IMG/VR virus record: IMGVR_UViG_3300044634_000161
Coordinates: 1 to 30,380 of that record
Length of the DNA: 30,380 nucleotides
Strand: one strand, 5' to 3'
Source of the DNA: a virus
Shown: positions 1 through 6,877 of the stretch, one piece after another
Position numbering within the stretch: position 1 is the stretch's first letter
How the letters are laid out: each line of letters begins with the position of its first letter
Notes under the pieces: model-generated
Database searches by the model: none
Told to the model about the DNA's origin: nothing
Seen by the model: only the letters and a program-made list of their open reading frames with translations
Program-made: the position numbers and the translations under genes

Positions 1-204
1 GCCTTGATATACTTCAACTTCTGTTGTTGTAGTATTGAAACGTATCATTCCCACAACGGGTGTTATTGGCCGTTCTGCCGTGGTGCCTTTTGGCAACAAC
101 ACGTTGTTGGTAGAATTGATAACAACATCTCCGCCGATGCCCACGGCTATGCCAAAGTCTATCACTTGGCGTTTGTTCAACAATTGTCTTTGTAGATATC
201 GCAT
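1..204 (-). CDS. Fibre/structural protein, N-terminal fragment (runs off left edge)
   Basis: An open minus-strand frame starts at the ATG at 204-202 and stays open for 68 codons to the window edge, so the C-terminus is missing. The visible protein begins MRYLQRQLLNKRQ and continues with a segment of the type GTTAERPITPVVGMIRFNT followed by EVEVYQG. Segments of this kind (a placeholder value, 'GTTAxRP', 'GMIRYNT', then a Tyr-rich strand) recur in tail-fibre and other virion proteins of marine T4-like phages. The start is translationally coupled to the upstream gene, because its stop TAA (206-204) shares an A with this ATG (TAATG). The role as a fibre or baseplate-attached virion protein is an inference from this motif and from the position downstream of the capsid cluster. 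Which fibre gene it is cannot be decided from 68 residues. Confidence 0.6.
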   Translation of the reverse strand, partial: MRYLQRQLLNKRQVIDFGIAVGIGGDVVINSTNNVLLPKGTTAERPITPVVGMIRFNTTTTEVEVYQG

Positions 205-536
205 TACAACACCAATGTACTCACTGTGGCTACTAAATTTGCAGGCAACTCTGTGTTGGCCACGAGTCTATCTCCGTTAGCCAACACTATTTTTTCAGTG
301 TCAAATGTCACTGTTTCACCTGCTGGCACCAACAGTTTATTGACCACTAGATTAGTATCTGTCACTCCGTCGCCATTGGCCACAATGTGCAAATACAGAT
401 ATGTTTGATCTGCTGCTGGGTCTAACGGATCAAACGGTATTCTGTTACAAATCATAATTGTTGTCACGGCATTGTTGCCAGATGACACAAACAAGTTTGT
501 ATTTGTATTGTTGATTACTACACTCTGAACCGCCAT
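204..536 (-). CDS. Small putative virion structural protein (110 aa)
   Basis: This 110-residue protein is rich in beta-branched residues (Val, Thr, Asn) and has no obvious membrane segment or catalytic motif. The middle contains LVVNKLLVPAGETVTFDTEKI, a pattern typical of small beta-sandwich virion proteins in which a 'pAGET' turn links strands. It sits between two fibre/structural genes on the same strand and overlaps the next gene by one base (TAATG). Its own Shine-Dalgarno AAGGA overlaps the stop of the upstream gene (548-546), so the three genes probably form one late translational unit. I do not recognise a named T4 homologue. A decoration or fibre-associated role is inferred from composition and neighbours only. 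Confidence 0.6.
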   Translation of the reverse strand: MAVQSVVINNTNTNLFVSSGNNAVTTIMICNRIPFDPLDPAADQTYLYLHIVANGDGVTDTNLVVNKLLVPAGETVTFDTEKIVLANGDRLVANTELPANLVATVSTLVL

Positions 537-545
537 GATTTTTCC

Positions 546-1547
546 TTAAAATAACATACTAAACAATAACGCACGATTTTTACTTACCAACTCGTCTTGT
601 AAATTTATCACAGTTGAACCATCAAAGTCAATTTTTGTATTGACATAATACAGGCCAGTGTTGCCGCTGCCCACTGCTGTTTTTGTATAAATTTTGCAAG
701 CGCCTGCTGTGGGTGTTGGGTCTGATTGATCCAACAAACTTAACACAGCATCCATGTCCACTTCACCGGTGTTACTGGTAATGGTCAAATTGTTAACACT
801 GCTATCAGTAATGGTATCGCCGCCGATGACAATATTACCAATTTCTAATCCGCTGGAGTTAATTTCACCAATCAACACGTTGTCTACTTTAAATTCAATA
901 ACGCTGGGCAATGGATTATTCAAATTGCTTTGATCTTTGGTACGCACACTGGTATCACCATCTTCAATACCAGGTTGCAAAATTCCTGTAAACGAAGCAG
1001 TAACATAGTCCACCATTGCTTGTGCATTGGGAATGAAATCCCCGTTTATTGGTTGTTTTAAAGGATCACTATAATCTAATACATTTTGTTCGTAGTTAGT
1101 AGTGCCCTGCACTGTGATAACACCTGAACCTGATCCTACCAATGCTAAATTACTACCACCGGTCATGATACTGTTGGTTCTTAGACCCAACAAAGTGCCT
1201 GATTGATTTCTAAAAACAAAAGTTCCCGACACTGTAGTTGCCAATGTAGGACTGTAATGACTTATTGATTCGTTAAAAAATATTTCTGCATTAGGCAATG
1301 ATCCTCGATCAATTTCAATACCTGCCTGCACCAATGTGATTCCAGCACCGCCTTCGCCTTCATTGATTACTATGATATTGTCGTCCACAGTCAAAGTAGA
1401 AGAATTAATAGTGGTAGTAGTGCCGTTGACTGTGAGATTACCAGTGACCAACACATTACCAATCGTAGAACCGGTGTCTAGAACAATAGTACCACCAGAC
1501 TGCACTATTACTTTATAGCCACCATCTTTGACGTGAACAACTTTCAT
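546..1547 (-). CDS. Fibre-like virion structural protein (333 aa)
   Basis: The N-terminal third carries repeated short beta-strand units: GGTIVLDTGSTIGNVLV, then GNLTVNGTTTTINSSTLTVDD with NIIVINEGE. This 'GNLTVNGTTTTI.S..L.V.DN.I.LN.GE' signature is common in tail-fibre and other surface proteins of marine T4-like phages and suggests a trimeric beta-helical shaft. A degenerate strand pattern continues through residues 60-300. No enzyme motif is visible. The start ATG at 1547 lies 14 bases after the stop of the preceding structural gene (1562), so it is part of the same late operon fed by the promoter at 2031-2037. The fibre or baseplate-surface role is inferred from the repeat signature. The tail-fibre gene number cannot be assigned. 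Confidence 0.65.
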   Translation of the reverse strand: MKVVHVKDGGYKVIVQSGGTIVLDTGSTIGNVLVTGNLTVNGTTTTINSSTLTVDDNIIVINEGEGGAGITLVQAGIEIDRGSLPNAEIFFNESISHYSPTLATTVSGTFVFRNQSGTLLGLRTNSIMTGGSNLALVGSGSGVITVQGTTNYEQNVLDYSDPLKQPINGDFIPNAQAMVDYVTASFTGILQPGIEDGDTSVRTKDQSNLNNPLPSVIEFKVDNVLIGEINSSGLEIGNIVIGGDTITDSSVNNLTITSNTGEVDMDAVLSLLDQSDPTPTAGACKIYTKTAVGSGNTGLYYVNTKIDFDGSTVINLQDELVSKNRALLFSMLF

Positions 1548-1561
1548 CGCAGTATCCTAAA

Positions 1562-1942
1562 TTAGATTGCTGTCAGCACAATAACGTCAGTTGACGAATC
1601 ATTTTCTAAATACCATGTATAACGAACACCGCTAAAATCAGTAGCAACACGTTTGGTAATTTTAGCGATAGGTACTGCATTTGCATCTGCTTGATAAGGT
1701 TGTGTAAATCCCATCATTAACATTTGGCCTGCTGCGGCCGGTGTTGTACTTTGTAACACGCAAGTTTGACGATCTGTTCCGTTAGTTGTAATAACAAACG
1801 TTTTTGCGCCGCGCTGCTTAATAATAAACGAAGCTGCACTTAGAGTGCTGCCATCATGTGACTGAACTTTGATGCCAGTGTCGCTGACCGGGGTGCCGAT
1901 AACATCAGTACCTAATACATCTTTTCTTAATGGACGTCCCAT
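1562..1942 (-). CDS. Small structural protein of the MGRPL type (126 aa)
   Basis: The protein starts MGRPLRKDVLG, has a central SFIIKQRGAKTFVIT and ends in a beta-rich tail RYTWYLENDSSTDVIVLTAI. Proteins beginning MGRPLxK and containing an 'IVKQRGxxKF' strand are, as I recall, found beside gp23 or fibre genes in marine T4-like phages and are thought to be virion components. A good Shine-Dalgarno (AAGGAG) lies about 7 bases before the ATG. It is the first gene after the gp23 terminator and has an approximately 80-base leader from the late-promoter-like box at 2031-2037. A structural role is inferred. No enzymatic motif is visible. Confidence 0.6.
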   Translation of the reverse strand: MGRPLRKDVLGTDVIGTPVSDTGIKVQSHDGSTLSAASFIIKQRGAKTFVITTNGTDRQTCVLQSTTPAAAGQMLMMGFTQPYQADANAVPIAKITKRVATDFSGVRYTWYLENDSSTDVIVLTAI

Positions 1943-1975
1943 TTGTTTCTCCTTATGTTGACGTTCTAGGTCTAC

Positions 1976-1991
1976 GCAGTGGGGTTACTGC
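1976..1991 (-). other. Hairpin in the 5' leader of the structural operon
   Basis: GCAGT (1976-1980) and ACTGC (1987-1991) are perfect inverted repeats with a 6-base loop. They lie in the leader between the predicted start point (about 2025) and the Shine-Dalgarno of the 126-aa structural gene. No T-run follows on the minus strand, so it is not a terminator. Protection of the 5' end or an effect on translation is possible but speculative. Confidence 0.3.
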
Positions 1992-2030
1992 ATAAGTTTT
2001 GCTGGTAAACAAAATCATTTTTAGACATGA

Positions 2031-2037
2031 TATTTAG
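2031..2037 (-). promoter_or_regulatory. Putative late promoter (CTAAATA) for the fibre/structural operon
   Basis: CTAAATA read leftward is one base-class away from the T4 late box TATAAATA and is followed by T, like most other boxes in this window. It lies between the gp23 terminator and the first structural gene, which is where a new promoter is needed. Start of transcription is predicted near 2025. Confidence 0.45.
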
Positions 2038-2054
2038 CCATTTTGCTCAAGTCA

Positions 2055-2083
2055 TAAAAAAAGCGGATGTTGCCACCCGCTTT
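2055..2083 (-). terminator. Rho-independent terminator after gp23
   Basis: On the minus strand, AAAGCGG (2083-2077) pairs with CCGCTTT (2066-2060) across a 10-base loop, and seven T residues run through 2062-2056. It begins about 25 bases after the gp23 stop and ends the head-gene transcript. The plus strand also has a T-rich run after the stem (TTTGTTTTTC), so it may work in both directions. Confidence 0.8.
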
Positions 2084-2107
2084 GTTTTTCTTTTAAAAAA
2101 GATTTGA

Positions 2108-3283
2108 TTAACTGAATCGAACGTTTGCGTTTGTGATAGCAACGTTAGCCAAGTAATCAGCAGCATTACCAAGAGATGATGCTGTGTTGGTTAGTTCAAC
2201 ATAACCATAACGTGTCATGAATGACACGACTGGCTCGAATGTTGATGGATCTAACACAACGCCACTGCTCATCAATGGAATGTATGGGCAGTAGAATGCT
2301 GGTGCATCAGATTCGCTAGAACCTTTGTAACCAATCAATACGCCTGTGCTGTCGCTAGCATAACTGTCAACATAAACACGCATTGCACTGTTCAATGTAC
2401 CAACAAACTTGGTGTTTGTAGGTGCTTCGAAAGTACCTTCAGTAGTACGAGCAAACGCACTAGTTGTAGCACTTTGAAGAATTGTCAATGCCATTGGGCT
2501 AACCACTGCGTAGTTACCAGCACCACGACGTGTACGCTGAGCGATCAAGTTAGCAGCACGGTTGATTTGAACTGCCAATGCGGCATGCTCATCACCAACG
2601 AATGTTGCTGTACCAGAAACTGCAGCCTGGTTGTATGTTTCAACGGCTGTGCCTGCTAATGAACGTAGAGATCCTAAGATTTCTTGATCAATTTCAGCAG
2701 TGATTTCTTGTGCCAAAGCAGCCATGATTTCTGCTTCGATGTCAATGCCTTGTTGGGCTTGTGCATCTTGCGCAGCTTCAAATGTCCAACGAGCACTTAG
2801 TTTACGGGTTTTAGCCTCAACTACTTGCTTTAGGATCTGGATGCTCATACGCTTACCAGCAGCACCTTCTAAAGTAGCGGTGCTACCTGCTCGGGGTGTT
2901 GCTGCTGTCTCGTTACCAGAATAACTAGCAGCAATTTTGAATGGGCTTAGAGCCTCTTCACCTGCTAGAACACCAGCGCCTGCTGATGTATCTGAATAAC
3001 GCACACGTAGAGTGTGAATTTGTCCAACTGGACCTGTCATTGGCTGAACACCAACCAACTCGTTAGCGATAACGGTTGGCATGACACGACGAATAACTGG
3101 CAATATCACACGGTTTAGTGTTGCGACATTACCGGCAGAGGTAGCACCTGCGGATGCTGACTCAGCCAAATACTTGCGAGTATTTTCTAGAGTTACAGAC
3201 ATCGAACTTCTACGGGTACCGTTTAGGCCTTCTAATAGAGCCTCTTTGGTCTCTTGCCAACGACCATTTAGTAGATCTGACAT
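2108..3283 (-). CDS. 23: Major capsid protein gp23
   Basis: This HK97-fold major capsid protein of T4 type forms the hexameric shell of the head. At 391 aa it is clearly shorter than T4 gp23 (521 aa), which suggests loss or reduction of the insertion domain. The N-terminus has the expected amphipathic propeptide, with a good gp21 cleavage site (L/I-x-E followed by a small residue) at LAE|SASAG, residues 39-42. A second possible site is LLE|G at residues 16-19. Downstream landmarks include the RVILPVIRRVMPTVIANELVG segment, GQIHTLRVRY, ALAQEITAEIDQEILGSL and the C-terminal PFVSFMTRYGY-like strand. A strong Shine-Dalgarno (AAGGAG) precedes the ATG. It lies 20 bases after gp22 and is followed by a terminator, so it is the last gene of the head operon. 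Confidence 0.95.
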   Translation of the reverse strand: MSDLLNGRWQETKEALLEGLNGTRRSSMSVTLENTRKYLAESASAGATSAGNVATLNRVILPVIRRVMPTVIANELVGVQPMTGPVGQIHTLRVRYSDTSAGAGVLAGEEALSPFKIAASYSGNETAATPRAGSTATLEGAAGKRMSIQILKQVVEAKTRKLSARWTFEAAQDAQAQQGIDIEAEIMAALAQEITAEIDQEILGSLRSLAGTAVETYNQAAVSGTATFVGDEHAALAVQINRAANLIAQRTRRGAGNYAVVSPMALTILQSATTSAFARTTEGTFEAPTNTKFVGTLNSAMRVYVDSYASDSTGVLIGYKGSSESDAPAFYCPYIPLMSSGVVLDPSTFEPVVSFMTRYGYVELTNTASSLGNAADYLANVAITNANVRFS

Positions 3284-3303
3284 TTAGTTTTTCTCCTTAA
3301 ACT

Positions 3304-4395
3304 TTATAATCCAGCAAGACGTCTAATACTTCTGATATTAGAATCGTACTCGCCACTAACTTGAGTACTGGAAACCTTATTTCCAGTAATTTCTTTTGCC
3401 TCTACTAGTGCCTGTTTTTGTTTTGGTTTTGTTTCGCCGGCAATTACCGCTGGTAGATATTTTTCAAAACTATTTTGTAATTTTGGTGTTTGCACACTTT
3501 CTAACAGCTCAGACATAATGTTTTTCTGATCCTTGCTCAGTGGAGCAAAAAGTTCAGCCATTGTGGTCTGTCTTTGCATAGCATCTTGTAAACGGTTGAC
3601 TTCTGACTCTTTACTTTCTAAAATCTTTTGTGTCGCTATTACCGCAGTTTTTGCTTCAGTAATGGCTAGATCTTTCAGGTCTATGACCTTGAGTAATTTT
3701 GAAGTTTCAGATTTCTCGTTTAGGTAACTTGCTTGGTATTCAGAAGCAAAAGCTTCGAATAATTTACGTCCAAAGTCGTTGCGACGAGCACTCTCAATAT
3801 CTTCTTTGAGTTGGGTAATTTCTTTAGATAGGTTGTTACCGATCATAGACTCTACCATGCTTGCTGCACGTTTTACAAATTTCTGTTTTAATGCAGAAAT
3901 CTGTTCTCTACCTTCTTTGACTAATTTGACCTTGGCTTCAGCCAGGTCTTGCTTGTCTTGATAAAACTCTGCAATTTCTTCAGATAGAGCATCTATAATG
4001 AATTGTTCAAGTTTTTGGAATTTATCTGCTGACTGTTTCTGATCTTCGTGTAGTTCTGAAATTTCTTTAGCCAGTTGATGAACCATAAATTCTTTCATCT
4101 TCTTGCCATCGTCTTTCATCTTCTTAGCATACTTGGCTTTTGCTTCTGCCAATTGTGCCTTGTCTTCCTTAAACTCTTGAATTTCAACAGCTAAGTGTTC
4201 ACTGATCATTTTGTCCATGGCTTCTACCATGACTTGTTTGTCATGATCGTAGCGTTGAGCAAATTCTTCGCGTAATTGTTGTGTAACTTCTTGACGGTTT
4301 TCAACAACTCTGCGATCCCATGCTTGTTCAATTTCTGCTCTCATCTCCTCAGAAATCACATTGTTTTCAAACAAAGTTTTTAACGAATCCAACAT
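3304..4395 (-). CDS. 22: Prohead core scaffolding protein gp22
   Basis: The position directly between gp21 and gp23 and a nearly all-helical, highly charged composition identify this as the internal prohead scaffold that gp21 later degrades. The N-terminus (LDSLKTLFENNVISEEMRAEIEQAW) matches the usual gp22 opening. Residues 30-270 consist of long Lys/Glu/Gln-rich coiled-coil stretches in which a unit of roughly 40-45 residues containing 'EL/EIxEFxxDKxxLAEAKxK' recurs about three times. The C-terminus has ELFAPLSKDQKNIMSELLESV, like other gp22 proteins. Length 363 aa compared with 269 aa in T4, the difference apparently being extra coiled-coil repeats. The Shine-Dalgarno AGGAGG is strong but lies in a hairpin with the gp21 stop (see separate entry). 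Confidence 0.88.
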   Translation of the reverse strand: MLDSLKTLFENNVISEEMRAEIEQAWDRRVVENRQEVTQQLREEFAQRYDHDKQVMVEAMDKMISEHLAVEIQEFKEDKAQLAEAKAKYAKKMKDDGKKMKEFMVHQLAKEISELHEDQKQSADKFQKLEQFIIDALSEEIAEFYQDKQDLAEAKVKLVKEGREQISALKQKFVKRAASMVESMIGNNLSKEITQLKEDIESARRNDFGRKLFEAFASEYQASYLNEKSETSKLLKVIDLKDLAITEAKTAVIATQKILESKESEVNRLQDAMQRQTTMAELFAPLSKDQKNIMSELLESVQTPKLQNSFEKYLPAVIAGETKPKQKQALVEAKEITGNKVSSTQVSGEYDSNIRSIRRLAGL

Positions 4396-4400
4396 GTATT

Positions 4401-4439
4401 CCTCCTATTATTGGAGACCGCCTATTATTCTTAATAGGC
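4401..4439 (-). promoter_or_regulatory. Paired hairpins holding the gp22 ribosome-binding site
   Basis: Read on the minus strand, GCCTATT (4439-4433) pairs with AATAGGC (4426-4420). Just after it UCUCC pairs with the GGAGG of the gp22 Shine-Dalgarno across the 7-base loop AAUAAUA. The gp21 stop codons TAA and TAG lie in this second loop and its edge, so a ribosome finishing gp21 would open the gp22 site. This is consistent with translational coupling of protease and scaffold. The second stem is only 5 pairs. Confidence 0.35.
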
Positions 4440-5040
4440 TTTCCTTGAGATACTTCTGCGCTTTCGGGTCGCCCTGCACCTCCTTCGCTATACGAAGGCT
4501 ACTTAAACCGCCACGAGTGTTCATGAGATTTTCGTAAATTGGTGTAGGATACGCACCGGGAGCACTTGGTTGAGCAACTATATCCACCGTAATGATTTCA
4601 AAGTCGCTGACGTGACCAGACCCGTCATCTCGGACGTTTCCGGAACCTCTGCTACTTACACCTAATTTAACGCCGGCTTCTAACATAGTTTTGACCAGCA
4701 TGCCCATAGGGGTAGGTAATATTTTCATTTTGCCATAACCATTTGGACCGTCCATCCACATTGAGGTAATCATGTGGCTGACACGGTCTAGGTTAATTTT
4801 TAGATCGTCTGGATGATCTACTTCACCGCATACAGAATAACCATTGGCAATCTGATCGTTTAGAGTCTTAACAGCCCTGCCAATCTCGTCCACAGGATAT
4901 ACCCTTTGGTTAGCGTTTTTAATGCCGCCCTGTATGCAAATACCTTTCATGTACAAACTTTTACCGCCAGTCTCGTTGTCAGTTGATTCAACAACGATAC
5001 CGGCTTGTGTAAACGAAAGGTTTTCACGAAGTAATAACAT
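4408..5040 (-). CDS. 21: Prohead core protein protease gp21
   Basis: This is the maturation protease of the T4 prohead (peptidase family U9-like, herpes-protease-like fold). It cleaves gp22, gp23 and core proteins before DNA packaging. Family landmarks are visible: GGIKNANQRVYP near residues 39-50, the GEVDHPDD segment with the probable catalytic His near residue 97, GVSSRGSG near residues 148-155 with the probable catalytic Ser, and the DFEIITVDIVAQPSAPGA segment. The length of 210 aa is close to T4 gp21 (212 aa). It overlaps the stop of the upstream core gene at 5040 and ends 13 bases before gp22, in the canonical order core, 21, 22, 23. Confidence 0.93.
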   Translation of the reverse strand: MLLLRENLSFTQAGIVVESTDNETGGKSLYMKGICIQGGIKNANQRVYPVDEIGRAVKTLNDQIANGYSVCGEVDHPDDLKINLDRVSHMITSMWMDGPNGYGKMKILPTPMGMLVKTMLEAGVKLGVSSRGSGNVRDDGSGHVSDFEIITVDIVAQPSAPGAYPTPIYENLMNTRGGLSSLRIAKEVQGDPKAQKYLKESLLRIIGGLQ

Positions 5041-5930
5041 TATCTAGATCCAATTATACTTTTCTTATTGGTAGCAGTGTCGCCACTGCCTTTCTTTTCT
5101 GCTCCGTGACCTGCTGGCACACCCTTAAGATGCTTCACACCAGCTTTGCCGCCTGGAACATTTATGTTGCCAAGATTTTCAGTCTTGGCGTTTGCATGAC
5201 CTGGTAGGCTGGTTTTGTTACCGCCGCCTTCACCGCCCTTGGCAATGTTAGCAGTTGTGCCGCCCATGTCATTCTTCTTGGCTAAGATACTTTTTGTATT
5301 GGCGCCGCCTGCTTCGCTTGTGCTAGCAACTTTGCCGCCTTTGTAGGCTTCGCCTACTTTTTCTACATACTCACGCATCATTTGCTCATCTTCAAATGCA
5401 TACTGTTCTTTGGACATTATATCATCTTCATCATCCATTTCTGCATTATCTTCTTTACTGCCATCAAATGCTGCAATAGCGTTTTCTAATTCAGCAACCA
5501 ATGCATCTAAGTCATCAACTGCTGCACCAATGTCAGCAACTACTTCCTGTGGGCTACCTGTATCACCAGTGACATCATCGATGAAATCATCGCTTTTGTC
5601 CATTGATGACATTTTGTCGCCATCCATTGGCATTTCGTCGTCTTCGGCTTCCATAGACATGTCAAAACCTTCTTCAGTTTCTTCGTCCATGCCTTCTTCC
5701 ATGTCTTCATCTGCCATAGATTCTTCCATGTCTTCATCTGCCATAGATTCTTCCATGTCATTATCTTCTCTAGTTTCTTCAACGTCTTCGTCAAATTCTT
5801 CAGCAAGAAGATTTTCATAAATCTCACGTGATTTTTCTACCACGATTTGGTGGAATAATTCCTTTGCTCTGGCTTGGTCGTCATTGACCAAAGACTCAAG
5901 CATCTGTTCAAATTTGTTTCGATCAGTCAT
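5040..5930 (-). CDS. Acidic prohead core protein (gp67/gp68 position)
   Basis: This 296-aa protein has a helical N-terminus (FEQMLESLVNDDQARAKELF) of the kind seen in small prohead core proteins of marine T4-like phages. A very acidic Met/Glu/Asp tract follows at about residues 50-110 with two exact DMEESMADE repeats, then a helical segment (VVADIGAAVDDLDALVAELENAIAAF). The C-terminal third is Gly/Lys-rich and ends KKSIIGSR. The position immediately upstream of gp21 corresponds to the internal core proteins gp67/gp68 of T4, which help set head shape. I see no clear sequence identity to either. The acidic, low-complexity design resembles the internal peptides that gp21 produces. Shine-Dalgarno GGAGA precedes the ATG. 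Confidence 0.65.
   Translation of the reverse strand: MTDRNKFEQMLESLVNDDQARAKELFHQIVVEKSREIYENLLAEEFDEDVEETREDNDMEESMADEDMEESMADEDMEEGMDEETEEGFDMSMEAEDDEMPMDGDKMSSMDKSDDFIDDVTGDTGSPQEVVADIGAAVDDLDALVAELENAIAAFDGSKEDNAEMDDEDDIMSKEQYAFEDEQMMREYVEKVGEAYKGGKVASTSEAGGANTKSILAKKNDMGGTTANIAKGGEGGGNKTSLPGHANAKTENLGNINVPGGKAGVKHLKGVPAGHGAEKKGSGDTATNKKSIIGSR
5701..5754 (-). repeat. 27-bp tandem repeat, two exact copies
   Basis: The unit at 5701-5727 is repeated exactly at 5728-5754 within the acidic core gene and encodes DMEESMADE twice, with degenerate partial copies on both sides. The exact DNA identity points to a recent slippage or duplication, so copy number may vary between related phages. Confidence 0.85.
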
Positions 5931-5964
5931 TGTTTTGTCTCCTATGGTTACAAGGCTGTTGATA

Positions 5965-5971
5965 TATTTAC
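5965..5971 (-). promoter_or_regulatory. Possible late promoter (GTAAATA) upstream of the prohead core gene
   Basis: GTAAATA followed by TA on the minus strand lies 35 bases before the ATG of the core gene, in the 80-base gap after the sugar-transferase-like gene. It shares the TAAATAT core with the other boxes here but has a non-consensus first base. A promoter here would raise expression of core, protease, scaffold and capsid relative to the portal. Confidence 0.35.
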
Positions 5972-6010
5972 TTTTAATTGTAATAAATGGGGTGAAATGG
6001 CCTTAAAATG

Positions 6011-6592
6011 CTAGTTTTTAGGCCAAGTCTTGGATATTTGTTTAAATTCTGTGTAGTTTAAATTTTTAAAGTTTGAGAAGTGCCAATTTGTGTCAAAATA
6101 TTTATCACCAACTAGTCGATAATATTTTATATGCTTGTTGTCTCGAATAACTTTTTCTGTTTGTCGCATCCAGTTACCATAGTAAGTGGCCACGTCACTA
6201 GATAGTTTGTAATTTTTTGTGTTGGCATAGACATTGTTTAGTTTGCCATTTTCACCTTCATAGTCAAACCCCAAAATATATATTTCGTCTACACCTGATC
6301 GAGAAGCCATATCCAATGCTGTTGGTCCGCTACTCCATCCTAGACTGGGAATAAAATAGTTGAATCCCCTAAATGCTTTGTATCTAGCATTGCCATTGGT
6401 CCACACTGAATGCTGGTGTTGATAACCGACACTGTTTAGTTCCATAACCATTTTGGGATCTACTGCAATTAAAAAATCTGGATCAAATTCTCTATATAAA
6501 GCATTGCATCCGTATATTTTTCCGTATGCTTTTAGATCTGGGGGCTGTATTGCAAGACGGCTTTTGCCGTTGCCTAGCACAAAACAACGCAT
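6011..6592 (-). CDS. Rossmann-type sugar-transferase-like protein (193 aa)
   Basis: The N-terminus FVLGNGKSRLAI is a nucleotide-binding 'GNGxSR' turn. It is followed by YGCNALYREFDPDFLIAVDPKMV and, near residues 85-120, SLGWSSGPTALDMASRSGVDEIYILGFDYEG. This series (GNGxS, CNAxY, DxxxxxD, SGxxAL, GxDxYILGxD) is the layout of DUF115/MptE-like proteins and of family 42 sialyltransferase-like enzymes, which use nucleotide-activated donors. I recall similar short proteins in environmental phage genomes but no characterised one. It has a strong Shine-Dalgarno (AAGGAG) and lies inside the head operon between portal and core genes, an unusual place for an enzyme. Modification of a virion protein or of host surface sugar are both possible. 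The catalytic activity is an inference from motifs. Confidence 0.55.
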   Translation of the reverse strand: MRCFVLGNGKSRLAIQPPDLKAYGKIYGCNALYREFDPDFLIAVDPKMVMELNSVGYQHQHSVWTNGNARYKAFRGFNYFIPSLGWSSGPTALDMASRSGVDEIYILGFDYEGENGKLNNVYANTKNYKLSSDVATYYGNWMRQTEKVIRDNKHIKYYRLVGDKYFDTNWHFSNFKNLNYTEFKQISKTWPKN

Positions 6593-6626
6593 ATTAATCT
6601 CCTTGTATTAATTTATCAAAGAGATT

Positions 6627-6866
6627 TTATTGTGGTGCCGGAGGTGGCGCACCGTACATTATTTTTACAAATTGCAATTCTTGTTCTTGTTCTAAGATGT
6701 GTGCTTCACTAGTTTTTCTCAATTGATTAATTTGACCCAATGTTAATCTAGTTTTTCTAGTGTCGTTTTTAGATATTGCGGTTTTGTCTTGGCGAGGTTC
6801 GTATCTCATGTCATTGGACAGAGATTTTTTGTCATTGTCAACGTAAAACAGTTCTCTTAGAATCAT
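6627..6866 (-). CDS. Small conserved protein between gp20 and the core genes (79 aa)
   Basis: This 79-residue basic helical protein has the central segment RKTRLTLGQINQLRKTSEAH and the tail EQELQFVKIMYGAPPPAPQ. A small protein with a 'RLTLxQINxLRK...' helix and a 'YG.PxP' tail sits at this place in several marine T4-like phages, as I recall, and is taken to be a head or core component. The start overlaps the end region of gp20 (gp20 stop 6876-6874) and shows no Shine-Dalgarno. A late-promoter-like box (6871-6877) would start transcripts almost at this ATG. T4 gp67 (80 aa) occupies the same position and has the same size, but I see no convincing sequence match. Confidence 0.6.
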   Translation of the reverse strand: MILRELFYVDNDKKSLSNDMRYEPRQDKTAISKNDTRKTRLTLGQINQLRKTSEAHILEQEQELQFVKIMYGAPPPAPQ

Positions 6867-6870
6867 ATGA

Positions 6871-6877
6871 TATTTAT
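6871..6877 (-). promoter_or_regulatory. Possible late promoter (ATAAATA) at the gp20 3' end
   Basis: ATAAATAT on the minus strand matches the core of the T4 late box. Counting as in T4 (box at -13 to -6), transcription would start at about 6865, within the ATG (6866-6864) of the 79-aa gene, giving an essentially leaderless start. Part of the match is forced by the gp20 stop codon TAA, so chance is a real alternative. Confidence 0.3.

Noticed and set aside
5410-5820. Plus-strand Ser-rich 136-codon frame
   Set aside because: It is the antisense of the Asp/Glu/Met-rich tract of the prohead core gene; Ser-rich shadows are expected there.
5540-5827. Minus-strand Lys/Trp-rich 95-codon frame
   Set aside because: It is an alternative frame of the same 27-bp repeat tract in the core gene, without a start site of its own.
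6099-6105. ATAAATA on the minus strand inside the sugar-transferase-like gene
   Set aside because: It is within coding sequence about 170 bases from the next start, and a 7-base AT match is expected by chance in DNA of this composition.
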